Counted from the first letter of the stretch, positions 1 to 6,382 are shown. The stretch is DNA of 7,617 nt from JBKBUF01 sp046290815 (GCA_046290815.1 JBKBUF010000059.1:1-7617); one strand, 5' to 3'. Program-made: numbers and translations. The notes: generated by a model from the sequence alone, not told the origin.

Positions 1-55
1 TTATATTGCCAATCCTTTCAACCAGCAAAAAAAATCCAGCTATGAAGGAATTTTT

Positions 56-86
56 AACATCACGTACCCCGTGATGTTTTTTTTTA
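56..86 (+). terminator. Rho-independent terminator of an upstream plus-strand gene
   Basis: A 9-bp perfect stem (AACATCACG at 56-64 with CGTGATGTT at 70-78) has a 5-nt loop and runs into an uninterrupted T tract to about position 85. On the minus strand there is no T run after the stem, so it acts on plus-strand transcripts. It must close a gene that ends at or before the left edge of the window. The 1-55 stretch is too short to identify that gene. Confidence 0.85.
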
Positions 87-99
87 TTTAAAACAATAT

Positions 100-130
100 G
101 TAGTTGGTCGTAGGGATACTTACCGACTAC
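100..130. other. Imperfect hairpin in the intergenic spacer
   Basis: GTAGTTGGT (100-108) pairs with ACCGACTAC (122-130) over 9 bp with one T-G wobble and a 13-nt loop. It lies about 75 bases beyond the stop of the minus-strand gene at 204-731. On that strand it is followed only by a weak, interrupted T stretch. It could be a poor terminator for that gene or a chance palindrome. Confidence 0.35.
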
Positions 131-203
131 AAGAACCTATATTTTACTGGCATTGATGGTAATTTTGTGTAATAATTAATACATCCATATACTTCATTTT
201 AAA

Positions 204-731
204 TTACCGAAATAAGGATCCATACATTACAATTGATTCACTTTTTATCAATTGAAAATTCCCAGAATCATTATAATTATACAAGCAAGCTCTTATACCA
301 CCAAGAGGAACCTTATAAAATTCGATAGTTATGAGAAGCTTGCTATTTATATAGATAGGCTTAGTCATATAATAAAACTTTTTACATTCTGTACTTTTGA
401 TCCAGGGATACTTTATTTTAGAAGGGTTCCAATTAATGAAACTATCCTGAATATTTTTAATACTTATCTTATCAGAATATTTAGATAGAGAATCAACTAG
501 TAATTCATGAATTATATCTAAATATTCTTGTAAAATTTCTTTTGATTCTTTCTGTTCAGGGTTAATAATGTCAGAAGTAAAATCAAGGCGGGTTAACATA
601 GGAATTTTATACTTTTCAAATCTATCCTTATTCATTTTCAAATTATTGTTTAATAAACGATAATCTAATTTCGTTTGTGAAAATGATTTGAAAGAAGTTA
701 AAAGTAAAAGTATTAATATCCTAATATGCAT
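204..731 (-). CDS. Secreted hypothetical protein with Sec signal peptide
   Basis: I do not recognise this family. The start is placed at 731, not at an earlier in-frame ATG at 794, because translation from 731 begins with a classical signal peptide: MHIR, a hydrophobic stretch ILILLLLTSF, then a probable cleavage site after SFSQ (residue 19), a very common Bacteroidota pattern. The upstream 21 codons would put charged residues in front of it. The mature protein is about 156 residues, lysine- and isoleucine-rich, with no membrane segment after the signal, so it is probably periplasmic or exported. No catalytic motif is visible. The next gene upstream (926-1549) also encodes an exported protein on the same strand, but a 145-bp structured element separates them, so a shared transcript is uncertain. 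That element ends 26 bases before this start codon and may carry the promoter or leader. Codon use is strongly AT-biased, as in its left-side neighbours. Confidence 0.7.
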   Translation of the reverse strand: MHIRILILLLLTSFKSFSQTKLDYRLLNNNLKMNKDRFEKYKIPMLTRLDFTSDIINPEQKESKEILQEYLDIIHELLVDSLSKYSDKISIKNIQDSFINWNPSKIKYPWIKSTECKKFYYMTKPIYINSKLLITIEFYKVPLGGIRACLYNYNDSGNFQLIKSESIVMYGSLFR

Positions 732-756
732 TTTATCTAATTTATCCCAATGTAAC

Positions 757-901
757 ATGTAAAAAATGAGCCTTATTTTAGATCGGGTTGGCATCCCATG
801 AGAGCCAAAGTAGCCTGGGCCTTTGTGAAACGAAACAAAGGTTGGCGGTAATAGAGTGATGAACTCGACCTTCGCTTGTCACCCAGGCTTATTTTTTACA
901 T
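757..901. repeat. Structured 145-bp element with terminal inverted repeats (MITE-like or ncRNA)
   Basis: The outer ends are inverted repeats of 16 bp with one mismatch (757-772 against 886-901). Inside are several further pairings: TTGGC 788-792 with GCCAA 804-808; AGCCTGGG 812-819 with CCCAGGCT 882-889, which competes with the right terminal repeat; CCTTTGT 820-826 with ACAAAGG 835-841; and GAGT 854-857 with ACTC 863-866. The element is much richer in G+C than the AT-rich genes on either side. It carries no ORF of its own. No target-site duplication is evident. It could be a non-autonomous mobile element, a remnant of a mobile element's non-coding RNA (for example the RNA of an IS110-type element), or a structured leader for the gene at 204-731. 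The structure is seen directly; the identity is not known. Confidence 0.6.
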
Positions 902-925
902 TTTGTTGTAAGCAGTGTTCATTTT

Positions 926-1549
926 TTATGGTAAGTATGGAATTTCTTTAGAGTCATCTCTATATTTATTCTTAATAATTTTAAATTCATTTGATGTTAA
1001 CAGCAAAACATGTAAATCATTTCCTCCATACAATAAGTAAAATGATTCTTCTATGTTTTTAGCATTTAATTGTCTGTTCACCTCTTTAAAAAAGTTTTTT
1101 GGTGCAGATTCCCATAAATGACCGTTACTTAATTCTTCTTTTGTATAAAGATTTATTTTAACATCGTTTATTAAAATATCATTACTTGATTCAACATCAT
1201 GTGCCGTCTTAACTATTAGTTCAAACTTTCTTTTTGCTAACAATCTATTTAGGTCAGGAAGAAAAAAATCAAAGCTAAATTCTGCAAGTTCTTCAGCATC
1301 AATATGGGCTATCTTATTATTATCTTCATTGTAAATATCGAAGGAAGTGGTAAGTCCATATTTTAGGGAGTCACGTTTAAGTGAATCTGAATATTTTAGA
1401 AAACCTGTTTCGTATAGCTGGTATCCCAAAATGGTATCATTAATATTTTTGTTATCCTCTATTTGGTTATTATCTCCATTAGAACAACCTATTAAAAGAA
1501 GGAAAATAATTAAAAAGGAGAAAAGCTTCATATGGTTGCTGATTTTCAT
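926..1549 (-). CDS. Putative lipoprotein of unknown function
   Basis: The N-terminus is a lipoprotein signal peptide. After MKISNHMK comes the hydrophobic run LFSFLIIFLLLIG, then Cys22, giving the lipobox L-I-G-C. The next residues (SNGDNN) are polar and partly acidic, in keeping with a Bacteroidota outer-membrane lipoprotein, although a clear surface-export signal is not obvious. An alternative start at Met7 (position 1531) gives a tighter signal peptide and is equally acceptable. The mature part (about 185 aa) is mixed alpha/beta in appearance with no motif I recognise. It contains the segment AHIDAEELAEFSFDFFLPDLNRL, here broken as AHIDAEELAEF then SFDFFLPDL. The region immediately upstream (1559-1660) is a diverged copy of the region upstream of the receiver gene at 2782-3420, hinting at co-regulation with the two-component pair next door. 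The gene is on the same strand as that pair, but the intervening 195 bases and the separate upstream copy suggest its own promoter. Confidence 0.7.
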   Translation of the reverse strand: MKISNHMKLFSFLIIFLLLIGCSNGDNNQIEDNKNINDTILGYQLYETGFLKYSDSLKRDSLKYGLTTSFDIYNEDNNKIAHIDAEELAEFSFDFFLPDLNRLLAKRKFELIVKTAHDVESSNDILINDVKINLYTKEELSNGHLWESAPKNFFKEVNRQLNAKNIEESFYLLYGGNDLHVLLLTSNEFKIIKNKYRDDSKEIPYLP

Positions 1550-1558
1550 TGCCTATAT

Positions 1559-1660
1559 CTATAATATAATGAGAATAATGTTCACTGTATCACATATCCC
1601 CTAAGTTAATTATTCTTTTTAAACTACTAAAAAACAATATATTTAATTACCCAACATCAT
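1559..1660 (-). promoter_or_regulatory. Upstream region copy R1, probable promoter/operator of the lipoprotein gene
   Basis: This stretch aligns over about 100 bases with 3466-3575 upstream of the receiver gene, in the same position and orientation relative to a start codon. The core is identical over 21 bases (1598-1618 against 3507-3527). The flanks, including a CTATA-rich start and an ACAATATATT block, match at most positions. A degenerate inverted repeat (TGA...TCA, 1570-1584) sits where the other copy has TGAG-N5-CTCA. No standard TTG/TAnnTTTG promoter is clear on the minus strand, so the regulatory role is inferred from conservation between copies. Confidence 0.5.
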
Positions 1661-1661
1661 T

Positions 1662-1744
1662 CATAGGTGTGAGAGGCGCACTCCACTAGAATTTGCTATT
1701 GGAGCTGTCAACTCGATTAGGTGCTGGACATTTGTTATTGCTTT
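1662..1744. other. GC-richer intergenic patch, origin unknown
   Basis: Between the conserved upstream copy and the end of the kinase gene lies a short stretch that is less AT-rich than its surroundings. It has small pairings: CTCCA 1681-1685 with TGGAG 1700-1704, and GAATT..CTATTG (1689-1701) with CAATAGAATTC at the kinase gene end. There is no T run, so it is not a convincing terminator. It has no ORF and may be a remnant of an inserted element. Confidence 0.3.
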
Positions 1745-2785
1745 TCAATAGAATTCTTCTTTCAAAAATGTCAAGGTAAAACTGTTGTCAGAAAATGTAT
1801 ATCCGTCTTGTTGATGTTTTGTGTCATTAACTCTTTTATAATCGAAACTTCCTCTATTTAAAACTGAAAGCGCATGAATAATTCCAAGACCCATTCCAGT
1901 ACCCTTTTCATACATTTTTTTTGCCTGTTCTGTCCTTTCACCATTTACGCGTCCATTTTTAATTATTTCGTCTGTTAAATACAGGCTCCTCATTAAGAAT
2001 TTTATTTGGACATAATTATTTGAAATAACTGAGGCTGTAATAGTAATGTTAGTTTTTGGCATTACATACCTTAAGGCATTAGTGAAAATGTGTGTAATTA
2101 AGGTTTGTACGGTATTGTAATTTATATACACTGACAAATCTGTTGGTGAAATGGTAACATATACTCCCTTCGCATTAAAATCTGCTTCAAATTGGTAAAA
2201 TGCAATTACAAGAAGAGAATGAACCTTCTTATAACCAAATTCATTTTTTTTCAATGTTAAATTTGGTTTCAAGTAATCAATAACGTTATACTCATTACTT
2301 ATTTGGGTGGAAATTTTTAATATTGATAAAACTTCACGAGCGAATCCCCTTGTATTACGGTTAATTAAAGAATCAATATAAGCCACTTTGTCTTGTGATT
2401 CCGATAATGCTTCTTCTTTTAAATAGCTTAGTATTTTGGATGTTATTTGAGAATTTAAGTTTTTCGTATTGTGTACAGAAGCTTTAACCACTTCTTCATA
2501 TATGTCATGCCTACTGTCAATTATAGGATTAGCCATTAAGTACATGTCAATGGTGTGTTTTGCAAAAAAATTTGCCTCTTTTCTAACCCGTATACCATCA
2601 AAACATATAGCAAATAAGTAATTTGTTTTTTCATTCTTCTTCACTATATAATATCTGTCTTTGCCACAATTGCATGCGTCATTTTCCTTTATTAGCCTTG
2701 AACTAATGCAATCATGCTTATCATCCTGGCTAGCATACTTGAATAATAGGTTATTTGTTTTTAGGTCAAAACATTGAAATATCAT
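1745..2785 (-). CDS. Histidine-kinase-like ATPase (GHKL fold), soluble and atypical
   Basis: The C-terminal half (about residues 185-345) is a GHKL/HATPase_c domain: an N-box at THIFTNALRY (Asn236) and a G2 glycine lid at KGTGMGLGI (295-301). Ahead of it, SVHNTKNLNSQI (His105) sits where the dimerisation/phosphotransfer helix of a sensor kinase would be, and the 100-160 stretch looks helical. The normal DxGxG (G1) box that contacts adenine is not recognisable: after the VQIKF strand (259-263) comes LMRSLYLTDE. No transmembrane segment or signal peptide is present, so the protein should be cytoplasmic. The N-terminal about 95 residues are unassigned and hold a small cysteine group (Cys26, Cys38, Cys40). 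The ATG start overlaps the stop of the receiver gene (2782-3420) by 4 bases, so the two are translationally coupled and very probably partners in phosphotransfer or in regulated ATP binding. The histidine assignment is inference; loss of G1 leaves catalytic activity open. Confidence 0.8.
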   Translation of the reverse strand: MIFQCFDLKTNNLLFKYASQDDKHDCISSRLIKENDACNCGKDRYYIVKKNEKTNYLFAICFDGIRVRKEANFFAKHTIDMYLMANPIIDSRHDIYEEVVKASVHNTKNLNSQITSKILSYLKEEALSESQDKVAYIDSLINRNTRGFAREVLSILKISTQISNEYNVIDYLKPNLTLKKNEFGYKKVHSLLVIAFYQFEADFNAKGVYVTISPTDLSVYINYNTVQTLITHIFTNALRYVMPKTNITITASVISNNYVQIKFLMRSLYLTDEIIKNGRVNGERTEQAKKMYEKGTGMGLGIIHALSVLNRGSFDYKRVNDTKHQQDGYTFSDNSFTLTFLKEEFY

Positions 2786-3420
2786 GAAGCGAAGTGTAAG
2801 AGTAATGTTTTAATTCCACTAGCTACTTTCATTCCAGCAGCAGTTATTTTAAGTATTTTTTCCACATCAACTTCATTACCATCAATAACTGATTTCATTT
2901 TGGTATTAAAATCTTCTAAAGAGATCTCTATCCCAAAGTCTGATTTGTATTTGAAGTAAATTTCCTTAATCAAAGAATCCCAATCAAATATTTTATAAGA
3001 AAGTTCTTCAATAGCACTGTCAAATGGATGTGTCTGTCCGTCTTTATATACCTTTTTGTCAACGAGGTCTATTGCATCATCAAATATATCATGTGAATTC
3101 ACAGAAGAACATAGAATTATTCTTTTTTCGGGATATTTTTCCTTGATATTTCGTACTAACCCTAATCCTTCTTCTTTAATATTTAGTTTTTTCCCTACAC
3201 CTTTGATGTCAACACACACAATATGTGCGTCCTTAAGGTCAGTATTGGTGTACTTATCTAAGTCTGCCATGTATTTTATGTGCCAACCTTCTCCTTTTAA
3301 AGATTCTACCAAACTGGTTTCTTCATCATCAATCATTAAGACTCTAGTTTTGTCTTTTAATTCAGGCAATGATTTTTTAAGAAACTTTTTACTTTTCTTT
3401 TTTTTAAATGGATTCCACAT
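2782..3420 (-). CDS. Response-regulator receiver-domain protein without DNA-binding output
   Basis: Residues about 25-128 form a CheY-like receiver domain. The acidic pair D31-D32 follows strand 1 (RVLMIDD), the probable phospho-acceptor is D71 in IVCVDIKG, the switch Ser/Thr is S105 or S106 in IILCSS, and the conserved lysine is K122 or K123 in VDKKVY. All key residues are present, so it can plausibly be phosphorylated. The N-terminus is a lysine-rich tail (MWNPFKKKKSKKFLKK) that could touch membrane or nucleic acid. The remaining about 85 residues (130-212) look helical and match no HTH, LytTR or enzymatic output domain I know. It is the first gene of a two-gene unit with the kinase-like ATPase, sharing an ATGA overlap. 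The leader has no Shine-Dalgarno site, as usual in Bacteroidota. Output may be through protein contact with the kinase or with an unlinked partner; this is inference. Confidence 0.85.
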   Translation of the reverse strand: MWNPFKKKKSKKFLKKSLPELKDKTRVLMIDDEETSLVESLKGEGWHIKYMADLDKYTNTDLKDAHIVCVDIKGVGKKLNIKEEGLGLVRNIKEKYPEKRIILCSSVNSHDIFDDAIDLVDKKVYKDGQTHPFDSAIEELSYKIFDWDSLIKEIYFKYKSDFGIEISLEDFNTKMKSVIDGNEVDVEKILKITAAGMKVASGIKTLLLHFAS

Positions 3421-3465
3421 ATTGATTTTATTTAATTATTGTCAGTCTGTCTGGCTTACACCTTA

Positions 3466-3575
3466 CTATAGTATAATGTGAGTTATTCTCATTACATCAC
3501 ATTTACCCCCTAAGTTAATTATTCTTTCCAAATTATTAAATCACAATATATTATAATTTTCCACATCAATTTAAC
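3466..3575 (-). promoter_or_regulatory. Upstream region copy R2, probable promoter/operator of the receiver-kinase pair
   Basis: This is the counterpart of 1559-1660 and shares the same 21-base identical core (3507-3527) and similar flanks. It includes a short inverted repeat TGAG-TTATT-CTCA (3479-3491). It ends about 45-60 bases upstream of the receiver start codon, whereas the other copy abuts its gene more closely. A conserved TTG-N22-TAATTAAC arrangement is present on the minus strand in both copies but departs from the usual Bacteroidota promoter spacing. Function is inferred from position and duplication. Confidence 0.5.
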
Positions 3576-3689
3576 ATAATTCATATGCCCATTATACTGC
3601 ATTCAGGAGGTTAGATCCCCGAAAAATAATATAAGACCTTCCACTATCAGTTTTTCTTTATATATTTCATTAAACAAACATCCGGAAAT

Positions 3690-4037
3690 ATGATTAACAC
3701 CATTCTCTCCGTCCACTTGGTACTTATAGCTGCTCTGTGGTATTTTATTAATGGCATACTCCATACGACTTTCGTACTTCTCGAACACAAAGGTGATTAT
3801 AATCGCGACCTGCTAAGGCTCCTGATGGATGGCCATGTATTGCTATTTTCAGGGGTGATAACCTTTGTTTCTTATCTATTGCTATTGAAAAAAATTCCGT
3901 ATGCCGGGATTCCTGCAATCATTAAAGCAGTATTTATGCTTATCTATTGTGCTATGATTTTCCCTTTTCTGAAATCGTTCGTGACAATTGCTGTCAGTGT
4001 GGTTCTTTTAATCGTTTCTTTAAAAACTATTTTTTAG
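3690..4037 (+). CDS. Small four-helix integral membrane protein
   Basis: This 115-aa protein is almost entirely membrane segments: about residues 5-25, 44-66, 74-94 and 96-115. A charged loop (LEHKGDYNRDLLR, 31-43) separates helices 1 and 2 and a short KKIPY turn separates 2 and 3. It should sit in the inner membrane. I do not recognise a named family and see no transport or catalytic signature. A minus-strand reading frame overlapping its start (3603-3788) is a shadow. The gene is the only plus-strand gene in the window and is less AT-biased than the genes to its left, so it looks like resident chromosome rather than part of the left accessory stretch. It ends in tandem stops (TAG then TGA) and converges on the LamG gene. 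The only hairpin between them faces the other strand. Confidence 0.75.
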   Translation: MINTILSVHLVLIAALWYFINGILHTTFVLLEHKGDYNRDLLRLLMDGHVLLFSGVITFVSYLLLLKKIPYAGIPAIIKAVFMLIYCAMIFPFLKSFVTIAVSVVLLIVSLKTIF

Positions 4038-4040
4038 TGA

Positions 4041-4088
4041 TAAAAAATAAAAGAGCTGTTTCAAATTGAATCTCTTTAAAACAGCTCT
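4041..4088 (-). terminator. Rho-independent terminator of the LamG surface-protein gene
   Basis: A 10-bp perfect stem (AGAGCTGTTT 4052-4061 with AAACAGCTCT 4079-4088) has a 17-nt loop. Read on the minus strand, the stem is followed by TTATTTTTTA, giving the T-rich tail. On the plus strand only CTGCAATC follows, so it serves the minus-strand gene ending at 4106. Confidence 0.85.
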
Positions 4089-4105
4089 CTGCAATCAGTT
4101 TTCTA

Positions 4106-5674
4106 TTACTTAACTTCCAGCTTAAAAATTCCTTCTTCAGCAACTATCAGGTACAAGCCCGATTTCCATCCTTCCACATTCAGCTCCTGCAATTCCGCAG
4201 CTTGCGCCACAGTAGCTCCCTGCATATTCATAACCTTAACTGCATTTAGTGCCTTTGAGAAATGTACATTACCTCCCTGTGCCGGATTAGGATAGATGGA
4301 CATTGCATTGTCTGCCTTTTTATTTATCCCGGTACATACATCAACGGTTACTGTCACTTCATCCGATGCCGATGTACATCCTGCATGACTTACAACCCAT
4401 GCCAGTTTGGTCACTCCTGTACTGTTAATGGCAATGCTGCTCTGATGATCGTTGATGTTGTTCACAGCAACACTATTCCCTTCCACGATCTCCCACTTGC
4501 CTGTACCGTCCGAAGGTGCAACAGCATTGAGGCTGGCATTCCCTCCCTGGCAAACGTTAACATCTGCTCCTGCATCTGACGTTAAACCGGAAACTGTTAC
4601 CGTCACATGCTCTCCTACATCTCCTTCACATATTACTTGTTCTATACCGCTAACCCAGGCTGCCGATGCATTCATATTTACCAGTGTTCCGTTAAAGTTT
4701 CCTTTTTTGTCAGCAAGGCTTGTACCGGATCCGGCTTTAAAATCGTAGTATGCAAACAGGTTGGTCTCATTACCTGCAAGCAATCTGTTCTTCATGGAAT
4801 TGATCTGCTGTGCTGTTCTGGATTGTGACCAGAACCTCAGATCTGTAATCGATCCGGAAAAATATGTACCTCTGTTGCCTCTGTTATTTCCTGCTCCCAG
4901 TGTAAGCTGATCTCCCCAGGCCTGCCAGCCGGAAGGGTTGGCACTGAAAAATTTGACAAAGGTACGTTTTACTCCGTCAACATAGGCTTCAATATTGCCG
5001 GTAGGTGCATTGACAATATTCATGGCGATATGATGCCATTGCCCGTCGTAGATGTCTGTATTGATGTTTCCTGCACATACCTTGCCTACATTATCTCTGA
5101 TGTAGAATAAGGTAGAACCGGCTTCAAAAACCAGTAAGTTATCAGAGGAGGACTGTAATGCTCTGTTACACTCAATAGCAAAAACTATATCATTATCCGG
5201 AACAGTGGGGTTATTTCTGTTGATTACTTTCAAAGGTGCGGTGATCTTGGATTTGTCTGTGGTTTTAATCCAGAACTCCACCGCGCAATTGCTGATCGAT
5301 GTGGCGAATGAACCCATAGTTCCAAGGTTTACATAATCATCGACACCGTCAAATAACAAAGCATGGTTTTGCTCAACCTGCGTTGCCTTTACACTAAAGA
5401 CGGTGCCTGAGCTAATCTGTCCTGTATTCAGGTTAATATCATTGCCATTGCCCTGTGCGGTGCTGCCGCTGACAGGCTGTGCAGCTGTTTCATTATACAA
5501 GGAATATACCACCCCAACCTGGGAGGATTCAATTTTAATGTCCGTACTGCCGGTGCAAAGGATATTTCCTGAAGCCGCAGTAACATTTTTTTGCTGGATA
5601 TCGCATTGGGAAAATGCTGCATAGCTGCCAAGGGTAAAAAATAAACTTAATTTTAAATAGTATTGGTTTTTCAT
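4106..5674 (-). CDS. Secreted LamG-domain surface protein with T9SS C-terminal sorting domain
   Basis: This 522-aa protein has a modular build. A Sec signal peptide covers residues 1 to about 23 (hydrophobic LSLFFTLGSYAAF, cleavage near SQ). An N-terminal adhesin-like region runs from 24 to 100. A concanavalin-A-like LamG/pentraxin domain covers about 103-335; its marks are ALLFDGVDDYVNLG, AVEFWIKT, DGQWHHIAMNI, YVDGVKR and GSITDLRFWSQSRT. An Ig/PKD-like repeat typical of Bacteroidota gliding and adhesion proteins covers about 363-447 (DAGADVNVCQGGNASL to CTSASDEVTVTVDVC). The type A sorting domain of the type IX (Por) secretion system covers about 457-522, with SIYPNPAQGG, KVMNMQGA, LNVEGWKSGLYLI and a final lysine. 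It should cross the outer membrane through T9SS and lose the C-terminal domain there. LamG domains usually bind carbohydrate or protein; the ligand here is unknown. No enzyme domain is present. It is transcribed alone, with its own terminator, and is clearly more GC-rich than the left-hand genes. Confidence 0.92.
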   Translation of the reverse strand: MKNQYYLKLSLFFTLGSYAAFSQCDIQQKNVTAASGNILCTGSTDIKIESSQVGVVYSLYNETAAQPVSGSTAQGNGNDINLNTGQISSGTVFSVKATQVEQNHALLFDGVDDYVNLGTMGSFATSISNCAVEFWIKTTDKSKITAPLKVINRNNPTVPDNDIVFAIECNRALQSSSDNLLVFEAGSTLFYIRDNVGKVCAGNINTDIYDGQWHHIAMNIVNAPTGNIEAYVDGVKRTFVKFFSANPSGWQAWGDQLTLGAGNNRGNRGTYFSGSITDLRFWSQSRTAQQINSMKNRLLAGNETNLFAYYDFKAGSGTSLADKKGNFNGTLVNMNASAAWVSGIEQVICEGDVGEHVTVTVSGLTSDAGADVNVCQGGNASLNAVAPSDGTGKWEIVEGNSVAVNNINDHQSSIAINSTGVTKLAWVVSHAGCTSASDEVTVTVDVCTGINKKADNAMSIYPNPAQGGNVHFSKALNAVKVMNMQGATVAQAAELQELNVEGWKSGLYLIVAEEGIFKLEVK

Positions 5675-5753
5675 AGGGGGTTATTTTAAGTTAAAAAAAT
5701 AAATATACGGCAACTAAGGCACTGAGGATGTATAGTTTAATTAAAATTTAATT

Positions 5754-5797
5754 AAAACAGAAAAACCGGCCCATAAGAGCCGGTTTTAAATCCTAAT
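5754..5797 (-). terminator. Terminator hairpin in 44-bp direct repeat, copy 1
   Basis: The hairpin is AAAACCGGC (5762-5770), an 8-nt loop, and GCCGGTTTT (5779-5787). On the minus strand it is followed by a T-rich tail (TCTGTTTT), so it ends the toxin-antitoxin operon read from the right. It could work weakly on the plus strand too. The full 44-base block recurs at 6715-6758 with a single difference in the loop (AAG against ACG). Confidence 0.85.
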
Positions 5798-5826
5798 TAA
5801 AATACTTCATGAGGTATATATCTTCT

Positions 5827-5973
5827 TCACTTTCGAAGCCCTATATTATTAAGTACTTCATTTGCCTTATCAACTTTCTCCTGAAAAAGTGGTTCTTCCT
5901 TAAACTTTTCTAATGAATCATCTATCCTAACAATAGGCACTTTCTTTTTATTTAGTTCATCAATTTTTTTCAT
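5827..5973 (-). CDS. Small 48-aa hypothetical protein
   Basis: An ATG at 5973 opens a 48-codon frame (MKKIDELNKKKVPIVRID, then DSLEKFKEEPLFQEK, ending in NIGLRK) with a TGA stop at 5827. The composition is charged and helical, with a VPIVRID strand-like segment; there is no signal peptide or membrane segment. It looks like a genuine small protein: it fills the space between the toxin gene stop (58 bases upstream) and the shared terminator, on the same strand, with protein-like composition. I recall short Bacteroidota proteins of similar style but cannot name a family. It may be the third gene of the toxin-antitoxin transcript, perhaps as an accessory or second antitoxin; that role is inference. 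A weak promoter-like sequence (TTG ... TACTGTTT) lies in the 58-base gap. Confidence 0.6.
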   Translation of the reverse strand: MKKIDELNKKKVPIVRIDDSLEKFKEEPLFQEKVDKANEVLNNIGLRK

Positions 5974-6031
5974 TTACGATAATTACCTAAAAATTGAAAC
6001 AGTATTTAATAATTTAGTTAACCAATCTTTT

Positions 6032-6382
6032 CTAAAAAGTACTTTTTATTCCTTCAATTCTATCTTTATAAACTATAACTAGCTTGCATTCCTTACTAAT
6101 CTCAAGGATTTCTTGCCAATATTTACTTAGCAATTGATGAAGTTCTCTTAAGCGACAATTTCCTATTCTAATATAAATGACTTTTGGTGGAGGCTCCGAA
6201 AGTAAGATACGATTTTGAAAATCGGCATCTTTAGTGATAATTGTTAATTGATTGTCCTTTGCATAATCCCAAATCTGATTGTCAGTCCAACAATCATTGA
6301 TGTTGGTTTGATGAATATATTCCGGGCTATTCCATAATGAAAAATAATAAGGAAGGTTTACATCAATCAAAAAGTCAGCCAT
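6032..6382 (-). CDS. DUF5615 PIN-like toxin/ribonuclease
   Basis: This 116-aa protein matches the DUF5615 (Mut7-C/PIN-like) family along its whole length. Visible marks are the opening strand FLIDVNLP with acidic Asp7 and Asn9, the DxxIxxYA helix (DNQIWDYAKDN, 34-44), and the second acidic motif TIITKDADF with Asp52 and Asp54. In the family these acidic residues are taken as a metal-binding nuclease centre. Such proteins are usually paired with a DUF433 partner and are predicted RNases of type II toxin-antitoxin modules. Here the ATG shares one base with the stop of the DUF433 gene (TGATG), giving tight coupling. The length is normal for the family and no truncation is seen. Toxicity has not been shown by anything in the sequence and follows from family knowledge only. 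Confidence 0.88.
   Translation of the reverse strand: MADFLIDVNLPYYFSLWNSPEYIHQTNINDCWTDNQIWDYAKDNQLTIITKDADFQNRILLSEPPPKVIYIRIGNCRLRELHQLLSKYWQEILEISKECKLVIVYKDRIEGIKSTF

Noticed and set aside
1..91. Plus-strand reading frames open from the left edge (one stopping at 45, another running through the hairpin to about 91)
   Set aside because: Either could be the tail of an upstream gene, but 14-29 codons are too few to choose between them or to recognise a product.
732..794. Upstream in-frame start extending the secreted protein by 21 codons
   Set aside because: It would bury the signal peptide behind a charged extension and run into the inverted-repeat element; the start at 731 is better.
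757..901. The inverted-repeat element as an intact insertion sequence
   Set aside because: At 145 bp it encodes no transposase and no target-site duplication is apparent.
3603..3788. A 61-codon minus-strand frame upstream of and overlapping the membrane-protein gene
   Set aside because: It overlaps the start of a better-supported four-helix membrane protein, has no recognisable domain and no promoter.
4262..5631. Several frames of 67-105 codons inside the LamG gene on both strands
   Set aside because: They are shadows of a long, well-supported gene in another frame, with odd cysteine- and proline-rich compositions.
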